A program made the position numbers and the translations under genes. From Thermodesulfobacteriota bacterium (GTDB lineage: Bacteria; Desulfobacterota; SM23-61), in NCBI GenBank assembly GCA_030018715.1, contig JASEHN010000059.1:1-11443 (forward strand): a stretch of 11,443 bases of DNA, in the 5' to 3' direction. The stretch's first letter is position 1. Every line of letters starts with the position of its first letter. Below, piece by piece: positions 1-6,184 of this stretch. The notes beneath the pieces were generated by a model, which did not search any database, had not been told where the DNA came from, and was given only the letters and a program-made list of their open reading frames with translations.

Positions 1-312
1 TAAAATAAGGGCTCTTGGCCCAGGAAGAAGTAAGTCCTCCTGCCGTTCACTCTATTCATTCTATATCACAATTGTTAGTAGGAGGAAGAAGTCGCCAGAA
101 TGACTGGTAATGTCCTTTTGGTCAAATCCCGCCATCCGAAATAATAAGGCCTGACCCTTCTCCTCACGGTCCGATAATCCTTTGTATTAGTCAGGTCCCC
201 GGTTGCATCTTGCTATTTGGCATAAAATTATTTCTTCTCTGAGGTTTTTGTGATATATATGCAAGGAATATAGATCATGTTCAATCCATGCAATCTCAAA
301 GGAGAAGGTCGC
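1..312. other. Non-coding stretch upstream of the LysM gene
   Basis: I see no convincing gene here. A short GGGC/GCCC hairpin lies at 9-21 but has no T-run after it. An AT-rich segment just before the LysM gene includes TGATATATAT at 251-260, which resembles an extended -10 box and could start the LysM transcript, but no matching -35 box is evident. An ATG at 277 opens the same frame as the LysM gene and is judged not to be the real start. Confidence 0.4.
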
Positions 313-882
313 ATGAAGGATGATCCTGAGTTGCATAAGAACGACGCCTGGTCAGACGACAGTACCTACTCACCCAAGCAAAGACGAATCGGATCCGGCA
401 AGAGCAAATCCCTCCTGATTCTACTGGGAATTCTCCTCGTTTTGATTTTTGCCGGAGGTATCCTTTACTTCCTCAGCAATCGACCCACTGACGGCGAGGC
501 GAGCTCTTTGCAGTCAAAGGTGACCGCTCTGGAGGAAAAGATCGCTGGGCTTGAAAAACAACTCGCAGAGCTTCAGGGAAAAATTAGCGCTTCGAGCCCA
601 GACCCAGCCCTTCTTCAGCGGGAGGACGCTCTTGCCCAGAAGGTAGAGGCACTGAAAAAACAAAAAAAGCCAACAGCCGAATCAAAAGCAAAGCCTTTTC
701 CTCCCTCAAAACCGGCGGTCTCGACTGAAAAACAATACCACACGGTTCAGAAAGGAGAAACTCTCTACCGGATCAGCAAAAAATACGGGGTCAGCGTGGA
801 AAAACTCCGAAAACTGAACAATCTGTCTGCGGACCAACCGCTTCGTATCGGGCAAAAGCTTCTGATCTCACCTCGAAGTTAG
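313..882 (+). CDS. Membrane-anchored coiled-coil protein with a C-terminal LysM domain
   Basis: This 189-residue protein probably binds peptidoglycan from the inner membrane. Its layout is a short polar, charged cytoplasmic N-terminus, one hydrophobic segment (about 33-54, rich in L, I, V and G), a heptad-like coiled coil (about 62-92), a Lys/Pro-rich linker, and one LysM repeat at about 142-185. The LysM repeat shows the usual YHTVQKGETLYRISKKYGVS opening and a closing IGQKLLI. LysM domains bind N-acetylglucosamine-containing glycans (family knowledge). I chose the ATG at 313 because AAAGGAGAAGG (298-308) sits at good Shine-Dalgarno distance; the in-frame ATG at 277 has no such site. No catalytic domain is present, so a structural or division-related role is only a guess. 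No operon partner is visible on this strand. Confidence 0.85.
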   Translation: MKDDPELHKNDAWSDDSTYSPKQRRIGSGKSKSLLILLGILLVLIFAGGILYFLSNRPTDGEASSLQSKVTALEEKIAGLEKQLAELQGKISASSPDPALLQREDALAQKVEALKKQKKPTAESKAKPFPPSKPAVSTEKQYHTVQKGETLYRISKKYGVSVEKLRKLNNLSADQPLRIGQKLLISPRS

Positions 883-1408
883 TAATCATATAGTGTCCGA
901 CATGAAGAAGTAAGGATTATCAAGAACAATGGCCGTTACTGTAGTTTACCCTCCCCCTCATCTTTCGAATGCCAAAAAGTCAAGCCCCATTTCCCTCTTT
1001 CCATAAATCCTCCAGAAGGTTTGAGTTCAGAGTGGATGAAAATATAAATTTAAAACGGGTTTACTTTAAGGCAAGAAGAAGCTACTGAATTTTAGCAGGC
1101 TAAGAAATGCTTTCAAGCGGGTTTTTTTGTCTTCCCTATTTGTCAATTTTTTAACATATTGTTCACAGGAAACCACAACATCTTGTGGGTGCTTTCAGAC
1201 CCTTAAAAGTTCGGACAGCTTGCCAAGAAAGAAACCCGCTCCAGGAGATAGCCAGCCGCAGATATCTTTTCGAAATCATAACTTTTTACTTCTTGAAAAA
1301 CACCACATCGATAGCAGAGGTAGAACCTCATACTTTAATAAAACTTAGGTTTCACCTACAAGTCAATACGGAGAACCATGGGGAAGAGTTGAAAATTACG
1401 GATTGAAA
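883..1408. other. Gene-free stretch between the LysM gene and the cassette
   Basis: No ORF here has a credible start, ribosome site or protein-like composition. A small hairpin CCACAA-CATC-TTGTGG lies at 1173-1188. AGCGGGTTT at 1116-1124 is the reverse complement of 1232-1240, too far apart to be a terminator. If the DNA beyond the attC-like site at 1409-1484 were a further cassette, its attC should contain GCGTTAAC in minus-strand reading; I found none, so the array seems to end at one cassette. Confidence 0.5.
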
Positions 1409-1484
1409 GCGTTAACGGCGCTCTTACCCCGCTGAGGTTGAGCGGCAGCGAAACCTCAGTCGGGATTGAAGGGCTTGTTAGGGC
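1409..1484 (-). repeat. attC-like recombination site of the cassette
   Basis: The minus strand starts GCCCTAACAAGCCCTTCAAT, close in style to known attC starts (TAACAA..C.TTCAA.CCGAC). It ends GAGCGCCGTTAACGC, giving R'' = CCCTAAC (6 of 7 to RYYYAAC) and R' = GTTAACG (weaker, 5 of 7 to GTTRRRY). Between them lies an 8-bp perfect stem, CTGAGGTT (1459-1452) with AACCTCAG (1439-1432), around a 12-nt loop. Imperfect pairing continues outward with unpaired bases, as attC sites fold. Total length of 76 nt is in the normal attC range. The outer boxes pair G-C, C-G, one mismatch, one wobble, then four pairs. Confidence 0.6.
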
Positions 1485-1873
1485 GACTGAAGTTGTGCGC
1501 TATTGTTGTGGCAAAATATTAGCTCCCAGGACGAATTGGTTCAGGAACAACCGGTGACGGACCCCATAATTCTATGCTTACATTTGTTGTATATACTCTT
1601 AACTCATCAAATATTTGCTGAATGTCTTCATTAGACTGCCATGCTGCCCACGATTCCATGTCTATGAATTCGTATGTAGCCACAACTTGTGATGATCCTG
1701 TTGCAGGGCGGTACGCCCTAAATTCTACTACAGCAGGCACAGAGAACTCGCGAGGAATTGCGGATTTAGCCCATTTGGTGTAACCGTCAAGCGACTGTGG
1801 GAGTATATCCCATTTTAACCACAAATAAGAACATAGCATCCTCCTTTCACCTTCATATTATTAACAGCCCTAA
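1416..1873 (-). mobile_element. Probable single integron gene cassette
   Basis: Read on the minus strand, this 458-bp unit begins TTAGGGC directly after a G at 1874. It carries one ORF (1839-1519) and ends with the G of an attC-like site at 1416. The key evidence is that the R'' box of its own attC (GCCCTAAC, 1484-1477) is the exact reverse complement of the junction GTTAGGGC (1874-1867). This is expected if the cassette was once a circle whose attC had both halves matching; in the inserted form the right box is completed by the next DNA (G plus TTAACGC). Cassette size, a single ORF and a 34-nt ORF-to-attC gap are all typical. No integrase gene or second clear attC is in the window, so this would be a lone cassette outside an integron. 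Confidence 0.6.
1519..1839 (-). CDS. Small cassette-borne protein, ABM-like dimeric alpha/beta-barrel fold (tentative)
   Basis: The protein has 106 residues and is probably soluble, with no signal or membrane segment. The pattern of an N-terminal strand (YLWLKWDILP), an amphipathic helix (SLDGYTKWAKSAIPREF), strands around VVEFRAYRP and VVATYEFID, then the helix MESWAAWQSNEDIQQIFDEL, resembles antibiotic-biosynthesis-monooxygenase/NIPSNAP-type ferredoxin-like domains that dimerise into a barrel. I cannot name a substrate. The start is uncertain: AGGAGG (1845-1840) directly abuts the ATG at 1839 with no spacer. The next ATG (1834), at ideal spacing, opens a different frame that stops after about 15 codons. 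A TTG at codon 6, or an indel near the start, are alternatives. The gene fills the cassette, and its stop is 34 nt before the attC. Confidence 0.6.
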   Translation of the reverse strand: MLCSYLWLKWDILPQSLDGYTKWAKSAIPREFSVPAVVEFRAYRPATGSSQVVATYEFIDMESWAAWQSNEDIQQIFDELRVYTTNVSIELWGPSPVVPEPIRPGS

Positions 1874-1931
1874 CAATTATGGGCCTCCAGACCAAGCGAG
1901 TATCAGGGATACGTATGCTGGGCGGGAATTG
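1867..1931 (-). repeat. Possible degraded attC or attI at the cassette's upstream edge
   Basis: Minus-strand reading ends ATAATTGTTAGGGC, a fair right-hand attC box. CAATT (1931-1927) can pair with AATTG (1878-1874), and CCAG with CTGG further in. However, the left box expected to read RYYYAAC reads GGTGGC, so the site is not canonical. It may be a decayed attC of a lost neighbour, a primary attI-like site, or chance pairing. Confidence 0.25.
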
Positions 1932-2130
1932 CCACCTCAGGTAGCAACACTTATAGGAAACATGACCCAGTGCCCGAATACGAGGAAGATGACTTCCCAG
2001 GAAGATAACAACCAAGTTTTTTTGGTCCCAATCGGGTGAGCTTACCATTGGGATAGCCAGGGCATCAAATCTTGGCTTTCTGTTGTTATCCCTTCAGGCA
2101 TTAGGTTTTACTTTTCCCCTTTTCATGCTC

Positions 2131-2520
2131 CTATTCCTTCCTGGGAATGATTTCTCCTGTCTGCGGATTGATGTATCCACCCCCAACTTTAGGCCAAGCA
2201 GCTCCTGTCTTGGGGTCTATTACCCCGCCAAACGTTCCCGGCAAGAACTCGCCCGTTCGTGGATTGACTACTCCTTTTTCCTTGGTTATTGTGGAGGGGC
2301 CGGGCGGCGCTGGAGGAGCGGGTTGCGGCGTTGGGCCTGGCTGTATGGGCGAGTAAGGCGGAACAGGTGGAAGGACAAACTGACGCGGAGAAGGTAAGAA
2401 GGGGGGAGAATTTTGGGCCATCGCAAGCCCGGTCAACTCCTGAAACAATAGCGTCATCAACACAGACACAGTTATTGTCGCAAGAACAATGAACCTTTTG
2501 CCACCCATCCACCTTCTCAT
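2131..2520 (-). CDS. Secreted proline-rich protein with three NPxTG repeats
   Basis: This is a 129-residue exported protein of unknown function. Residues 1-35 form a signal peptide: basic start (MRRWMGGKR), hydrophobic core (about 10-27), and AMA before a likely cut at 35/36. Residues 39-76 are strongly proline-rich, which suggests an extended stalk. The C-terminus is three tandem 16-residue repeats, 84-99, 100-115 and 116-129. Each has the core (V/I)(N/D)P(R/K/Q)TG(E/A) followed by a proline and a Gly-rich end; the last lacks the glycines. There is no cysteine, so it is not a lipoprotein. GAGGGA lies at good distance before the ATG, and a clean promoter sits at 2541-2569. It appears monocistronic. 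It lies upstream of the cassette on the same strand, but no attC of its own was found. Confidence 0.75.
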   Translation of the reverse strand: MRRWMGGKRFIVLATITVSVLMTLLFQELTGLAMAQNSPPFLPSPRQFVLPPVPPYSPIQPGPTPQPAPPAPPGPSTITKEKGVVNPRTGEFLPGTFGGVIDPKTGAAWPKVGGGYINPQTGEIIPRKE

Positions 2521-2540
2521 TTTGGTCCCTCTATTCTTAT

Positions 2541-2569
2541 ATTATAAACCTGTTGCGCTGGTAAGGCAA
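2541..2569 (-). promoter_or_regulatory. Sigma70-type promoter for the NPxTG-repeat protein
   Basis: In minus-strand reading, TTGCCT (2569-2564) is followed after 17 bases by a perfect TATAAT (2546-2541). The start codon is at 2520, leaving a short leader that holds the GAGGGA ribosome site. Confidence 0.6.
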
Positions 2570-2804
2570 ACGGACTCCGGCTCTCCACGAGGATTATGAA
2601 TAAGGGGATAGTAGGGTCTGGTGTCAAAATTCAACAAAACATCAATAAAGAACGTAGGTTCAAAGACAACTTATTTAAACAAGCGTCTTATCAGTTGGAG
2701 TAAGTAGAACGATTTCCTGCAAAAAAGGCATTCGATTTTTTTTAATTCTTCCATTGTGCGATCACTTTGAAAGCAGGTTCTTCAACCCTATTATCCCAGC
2801 GCGT

Positions 2805-3173
2805 TCAGGGGAAAACTCTCATCCCGGGTTTTATCTGTTCAAACATTCTTAGTCTTTCCATCGCAAGATCAACGCTTTCGTCCGGAACACCGGTCAAAGA
2901 GCTATCGCTTTCGATGATTCTTACCCTGTCTTCCAGTCCAAATTTTTGCGCCTCCTGCCGGCACAAACAAACCGATCCTTGAGGAAACGCGGCGATCAAA
3001 AAACTCTGGCCTACATTCTTCTGGGCAAGGGCAAATATCAGGCCCGAAAAAGGGCCGATTTCCAGGATGTGCCCATCATAGCGCCCGTAGAGTTCCTCGA
3101 TCTGCTTTACCAGGTACTGCCGGAGCGCTTCCCAAAGGAGATTGATTTCTTCAAGAAGAGTATCTTTTATCAT
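2805..3173 (-). pseudogene. Truncated class I SAM-dependent methyltransferase
   Basis: The product has 122 residues. An N-terminal helical region is followed by the SAM-binding motif I, HILEIGPFSGLIFALAQK (about 35-52). Further on come ESDSSLTGVPDESVDLAM, like the motif of a class I methyltransferase around the acidic post-II region, and IKPG near the end. Such enzymes normally run about 200 or more residues, so the C-terminal half of the Rossmann fold is missing; the frame stops directly after GMRVFP. A ribosome site (GGAAGGTGGG) precedes the ATG, so a short product may still be made. It follows the isoaspartate methyltransferase gene by 206 nt on the same strand. Substrate unknown; truncation by deletion or frameshift is my inference. 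Confidence 0.55.
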
Positions 3174-3379
3174 TTCCCACCTTCCGGTTTCTTCCGGGTT
3201 CTAATCGATTACCCGGCCACGTCCTTCCTGGTTTCAATGCTCTTCCTTTAGTTTGGATGCCTATATCATCGTGGCCCAGGTTTCGCCAGAAACGAAAGCA
3301 TCTTAAAACAATCGGCGCATCCTGGCAGTATCTTTGCCCGGTTCCCGTATCAAACAATTTAGAGTGGTAGGGCCACCCA

Positions 3380-4090
3380 TTAAAAGGCCCCTTCATCTTT
3401 TCCATACCTTCCTCTGAGAGAAACATAGAGAACTTCGCATATGATCTCCCTGCGGACACCTTCTTCAGTTTTTTTAAGTAAAACAAGATTCTGAGTTCCC
3501 CGTTCAATCACCGGAGCAATCAGCCTTCCTCCTGTCCGGAGTTGCTCTACCAAAGGTGGAGGGATTTCAGGACATGCGGCAGTAAGGCATATCCTGTCAT
3601 AAGGGGCTAATCCCGGATATCCAAGTCCACCATCCCCTCTTATAAGGATAATATCGGTGTAGCCTGCGTTTCTGAGATTTTTGGTTGCAAATTCAAAGGT
3701 CAATGGGTCGAACTCCATGGCTATAACCAATCCCTCTGATCCCACGATTTCCCTGGCCAGGGCTGTTCCATAGCCAGATCCCAGACCGATTTCGAAAAAT
3801 CTATGGCCTTGACCCAGTCCTAAAGGCTCATAAAAGAGCGGATAACTATGGGGGCAAGAAATGGTTGCCTGCTCCCCTGGAAGAGGGAGAGGTACCTCAA
3901 GATAGGCATAATCGCTGTAATTATCCGGGATGAAATCTTCCCTCGGAACCTTCAGCATGGCCTCCCTGATACGTTTGGACTTGAGATATCCCTTCCTGAT
4001 TAACTGCCTTACTTTCTCGGTTCTTTCAATTGCAAATTGCTCCTTAGTCTTCGTAGGTTTTTTCGGGGGTGGTATGATCCAGCCGGTCAT
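3380..4090 (-). CDS. pcm: Protein-L-isoaspartate O-methyltransferase family protein
   Basis: This 236-residue cytosolic enzyme is of the family that methylates the free carboxyl of isoaspartyl residues with SAM, starting repair of aged proteins. Residues 23-60 (RTEKVRQLIRKGYL...VPREDFIPDNYSDYAY) match the family's N-terminal helix and VPRE.F motif. TISCPHS (76-82) is the family's TIS.PH active-site segment, and FFEIGLGSGYGTALA (98-112) is SAM motif I, where many members have LEIGTGSGY. GDGGLGYPGLAPYDRICLTAACPEIP fits the motif around GDG..G....APFD.I..TA, and GGRLIAPV is the later conserved strand. Length is close to normal (about 210-230). A GAGG-type ribosome site lies upstream. A truncated methyltransferase follows downstream. 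Confidence 0.88.
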   Translation of the reverse strand: MTGWIIPPPKKPTKTKEQFAIERTEKVRQLIRKGYLKSKRIREAMLKVPREDFIPDNYSDYAYLEVPLPLPGEQATISCPHSYPLFYEPLGLGQGHRFFEIGLGSGYGTALAREIVGSEGLVIAMEFDPLTFEFATKNLRNAGYTDIILIRGDGGLGYPGLAPYDRICLTAACPEIPPPLVEQLRTGGRLIAPVIERGTQNLVLLKKTEEGVRREIICEVLYVSLRGRYGKDEGAF

Positions 4091-4528
4091 CTCTGCCTCT
4101 TTTCAGAGCGTCTGCTATGTTGCAAAATTTCCCTTGAATTCTGGACATCGCAGATTCAATGTTTAATTATATCCTGTCAAGACTCGGGATCAGCCAGTCG
4201 CACTTGTCCTGGTGGGAAACGGGGAAATATAAACCTTAGGCGGGCTACTTGCGGCGGCTGAACCAGTTCCTAAGCATCGACCCTCTGGCTTTGAGGGTGT
4301 ATTTCCGGGCGATTGGATTACAGCATAGTCGGAGGCATCGGCATAAAATCAAATCCTCATTTGGGGGTTTGAAAATAGACCAGAGGACGCCGTTCATTAG
4401 CGGTTAAGGGGAGGCCATCTTGAATATCTTTCATTTGGCCACTTTTACCCTATAAGGTTATTGGCGAATAAAGGATTGGCTGAAAACTCGATCAAGGAGA
4501 CAAAAGGGATCCCAGGTAAAATATTCCC
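4091..4528. other. Gene-free stretch between pcm and hicA
   Basis: No recognisable gene is present. A plus-strand frame stays open for about 55 codons from just after 4230 (it reads AGYLRRLNQFLSIDPLALRV) but has no start codon or ribosome site, and I do not recognise it; it could be a gene fragment. A hairpin ACCCTC-(7 nt)-GAGGGT lies at 4280-4298 inside this frame. Confidence 0.4.
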
Positions 4529-4759
4529 TCATTTTTGTTCAAGCAATCTAAAATATTCTTCTCTCGATATTCCAGCTGTCTTAAGGTTATTCTTGATGAT
4601 CGAAAGAGGAATTTCATCGTAGGTAGGAATCACAATTGGACGAGGAAGCCCCGGCTTGGTATAGGAACGATGACTTCCTTCCTGCCTGGCAAATTTAAAA
4701 CCTGCGGCCAGAAAAATCCTTTCAAGCTTTTTCCAGTGAATCGGCGTTATCCGCGGCAT
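4529..4759 (-). CDS. hicA: HicA-family toxin (mRNA interferase)
   Basis: This 76-residue protein has the HicA double-stranded-RNA-binding-like fold. It runs from an N-terminal helix (HWKKLERIFLAAGF) to a strand with the catalytic histidine in EGSHRSY (His30), then P..IPTYDEIPLSIIKNNLKTAGISREEYFRLL, all classic for HicA. The family cleaves mRNA when not bound by HicB. Its ATG lies 2 nt after the hicB stop codon, so translation is probably coupled. Length is normal and all key residues are visible. Confidence 0.9.
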   Translation of the reverse strand: MPRITPIHWKKLERIFLAAGFKFARQEGSHRSYTKPGLPRPIVIPTYDEIPLSIIKNNLKTAGISREEYFRLLEQK

Positions 4760-4761
4760 TT

Positions 4762-5043
4762 TCAGACACCAACCACTGCCGAGTGCCTCTCAATCGCCAC
4801 CCAGAATGGACTGACCCACCTGCCTTCGCTGAATTCATATCCGGCGTCCTGGAGAACTTCTTCCAATGTTCCCATATCTGAAGCAGTGACGAGGAAAAGG
4901 TGAACAGCTTCATCCAAAGCCCTTCTGGCCTCCTCGGGTGTTTTTCCCGAGCTCATAATATCTAATGGCATGGCATGGGCGACGAATTGGTTTCCCTCTT
5001 TCCAGATTTGAACGGTAAATTCAATATCTTGAGCCCTGCTCAT
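4762..5043 (-). CDS. hicB: HicB-family antitoxin
   Basis: This 93-residue protein is the cognate antitoxin of HicA. Residues 7-51 (IEFTVQIWKEGNQFVAHAMP... then SGKTPEEARRALDEAVHLFL) match the HicB partial RNase-H-like fold and the G.T.EEA....EA helix. The C-terminus (about 52-93) has no obvious helix-turn-helix or ribbon-helix-helix, so direct operator binding is uncertain. GGGAGG lies 5 nt before the ATG. The upstream AT-rich DNA (about 5065-5090) has TATAAA-like boxes on the minus strand that could hold the promoter. The antitoxin-first order is one of the two common arrangements in hic loci. Confidence 0.85.
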   Translation of the reverse strand: MSRAQDIEFTVQIWKEGNQFVAHAMPLDIMSSGKTPEEARRALDEAVHLFLVTASDMGTLEEVLQDAGYEFSEGRWVSPFWVAIERHSAVVGV

Positions 5044-5087
5044 TTCATCCTCCCTTTGAATTCGCGAACTTTATACTAATATAATGA

Positions 5088-5279
5088 TACTCGAAAAATC
5101 ATAGTCGGTCAAACATTACGCCGGACAAGCTTTTCACATACCAGAGCCGACGGCTGGCCAAGGGTGTCAGCAATTCCACCGTGAACCGGGAAGTAGGGGT
5201 GCTGAAGAACCTATTAAACGTCGCGGTGGAATGGCGGCGGCTGAAGACTAACCCAAGAAAAAGGGACGCCCTTAAATAA
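5088..5279 (+). pseudogene. Remnant of a tyrosine recombinase (phage-type integrase), core-binding domain
   Basis: This plus-strand frame is open for 63 codons with no start codon. It reads ITPDKLFTYQSRRLAKGVSN, then STVNREVGVLKNLLNVAVEW, then RRLKTNP. The pattern is that of the N-terminal core-binding (SAM-like) domain of tyrosine recombinases, where the helix after TVNRE and the ending AVEW....NP are typical. The frame ends a few residues later at a TAA, and no catalytic R..H.R..Y domain follows. It is convergent with nothing and sits just upstream of hicB on the other strand, suggesting an old mobile island. Confidence 0.75.
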
Positions 5280-5334
5280 TTCAATTGGCGCAGGGTGGGT
5301 TAATACGCAATCTTGGTGGCTGGGCAGAAGCAGA

Positions 5335-5410
5335 GAAAAGGGGACTTTGGTTATAAAACAACTTACGGAGTTAATGTTAAAGGGTGACTCCGTTTCCACT
5401 GCCCCTTTTC
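5335..5410. repeat. Nested imperfect palindrome, REP-like
   Basis: GAAAAGGGG (5335-5343) is the reverse complement of CCCCTTTTC (5402-5410). Nested inside, ACGGAGT (5365-5371) pairs with ACTCCGT (5387-5393) around a 15-nt loop. The 76-bp unit lies 30 bp past the stop codon of the CoA-transferase-like beta subunit. It could fold in RNA and act as a terminator or mRNA stabiliser, and resembles REP-type elements, but no second copy is in the window. Confidence 0.45.
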
Positions 5411-5440
5411 GTTTTCGCTGACGGCCTGGTATGATTAATT

Positions 5441-6184
5441 TTAATCTGGCCGGATCTTGGTCCGGGCAAATTCGGGATAGATCCGTTCCAGCTTTTGCCG
5501 GACTACGGTTCTAAGGACAGAGAGTTCCTGTTCTGTGGGGGGAGGGGTCATTTGAACCATGGGCGATAATCGGAGGGTAAACCCTGTATTGGCCTGGATA
5601 TCCTCCACGGTGGAACCCGGGTTTACGGCATCCAGCGCCCATTCTCCCTTCTTTCCATCCCAGGAGAGTACCGCTTTGGGAGTGACGACCTTGGTGGGGC
5701 CTCCTTCGCGATAAACGCTTTCCGGGGTTATTCCGGCTGCGGTGACGAAATCGACCTTCTCAACAAAAGTTCTGCGGGAATGCTCGGTGCGGAAAAGAAT
5801 AACCCGATGCGCCATATAATAAAGCATGGCTGACCCATAGGCCCCCGGCAGCCTCATCTGCGGGGATTTGTAGTCGCCGAGGACATGGAGGTTAATGTTC
5901 CCGTGCCGGTCCATCTGGACGCCGCTAAGGAAAAACAAATCCAATTCACCCCTCTGGGCGAGGAAATGCAGTTCGCTGCTGCCGGCGGGGAAAGGATAAT
6001 ATTCCTTACTTCCCAGGATGATGAGGGTGATGTGGGGGGCTTTAAGCTGCTCAGCCAGAATGCATCCTGCTGCCGGGATGGGTGAGGCCGCTCCCACGCC
6101 AATCGTTTCCCAGTCGCGCACTTCCCGGGAAAAGATAACCGCCATCAACTCTTCCGGAGTGCAAACCGTAACCTGATCAGACAT
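5441..6184 (-). CDS. CoA-transferase family I protein, beta subunit (GctB/IpdB-like)
   Basis: This 247-residue subunit of a class I CoA-transferase-family heteromer shows an N-terminal E(E/L)LMAVIFSREVRD segment, the glycine turn ETIGVGAASPIPAAG, and LDLFFLSGVQMDRHGNINLH (G.Q.D..GN.N, strongly conserved). These are followed by GDYKSP and PGAYG, then FVEKVDFVTAAG and a C-terminal NTGFTLRLSPMV. In classical transferases a catalytic Glu sits in a short motif near residue 54 (ESG/ENG type). Here that place reads HITLIILGSKEYYPF, with no Glu at the expected spot. That points to a non-transferase member such as the ring-opening hydrolase IpdAB, or to a variant family. The start overlaps the alpha gene's stop by 8 nt, showing tight coupling. 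Confidence 0.75.
   Translation of the reverse strand: MSDQVTVCTPEELMAVIFSREVRDWETIGVGAASPIPAAGCILAEQLKAPHITLIILGSKEYYPFPAGSSELHFLAQRGELDLFFLSGVQMDRHGNINLHVLGDYKSPQMRLPGAYGSAMLYYMAHRVILFRTEHSRRTFVEKVDFVTAAGITPESVYREGGPTKVVTPKAVLSWDGKKGEWALDAVNPGSTVEDIQANTGFTLRLSPMVQMTPPPTEQELSVLRTVVRQKLERIYPEFARTKIRPD

Noticed and set aside
277..312. Upstream start of the LysM gene
   Set aside because: It lacks a ribosome site, while the ATG at 313 has AAAGGAGAAGG in front of it.
1116..1240. Inverted repeat AGCGGGTTT / AAACCCGCT with a T-run, as a possible terminator
   Set aside because: The arms are over 100 bases apart, so it would not form a terminator hairpin.
1797..2048. ORFs on both strands over the cassette edge
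   Set aside because: They have no ribosome site or protein-like pattern, and overlap the cassette ORF start and the attC-like edge.
2083..2512. Several ORFs over the proline-rich gene
   Set aside because: They are shadows of the NPxTG protein, whose signal peptide, repeats and promoter support the minus-strand frame 2520-2131.
3151..3507. Minus-strand ORF of 118 codons
   Set aside because: It overlaps the end of pcm in another frame, has a low-complexity, frame-shadow composition and no ribosome site.
4238..4405. Open plus-strand frame of about 55 codons
   Set aside because: It has no start codon, ribosome site or family resemblance that I can name; mentioned only as a possible fragment.
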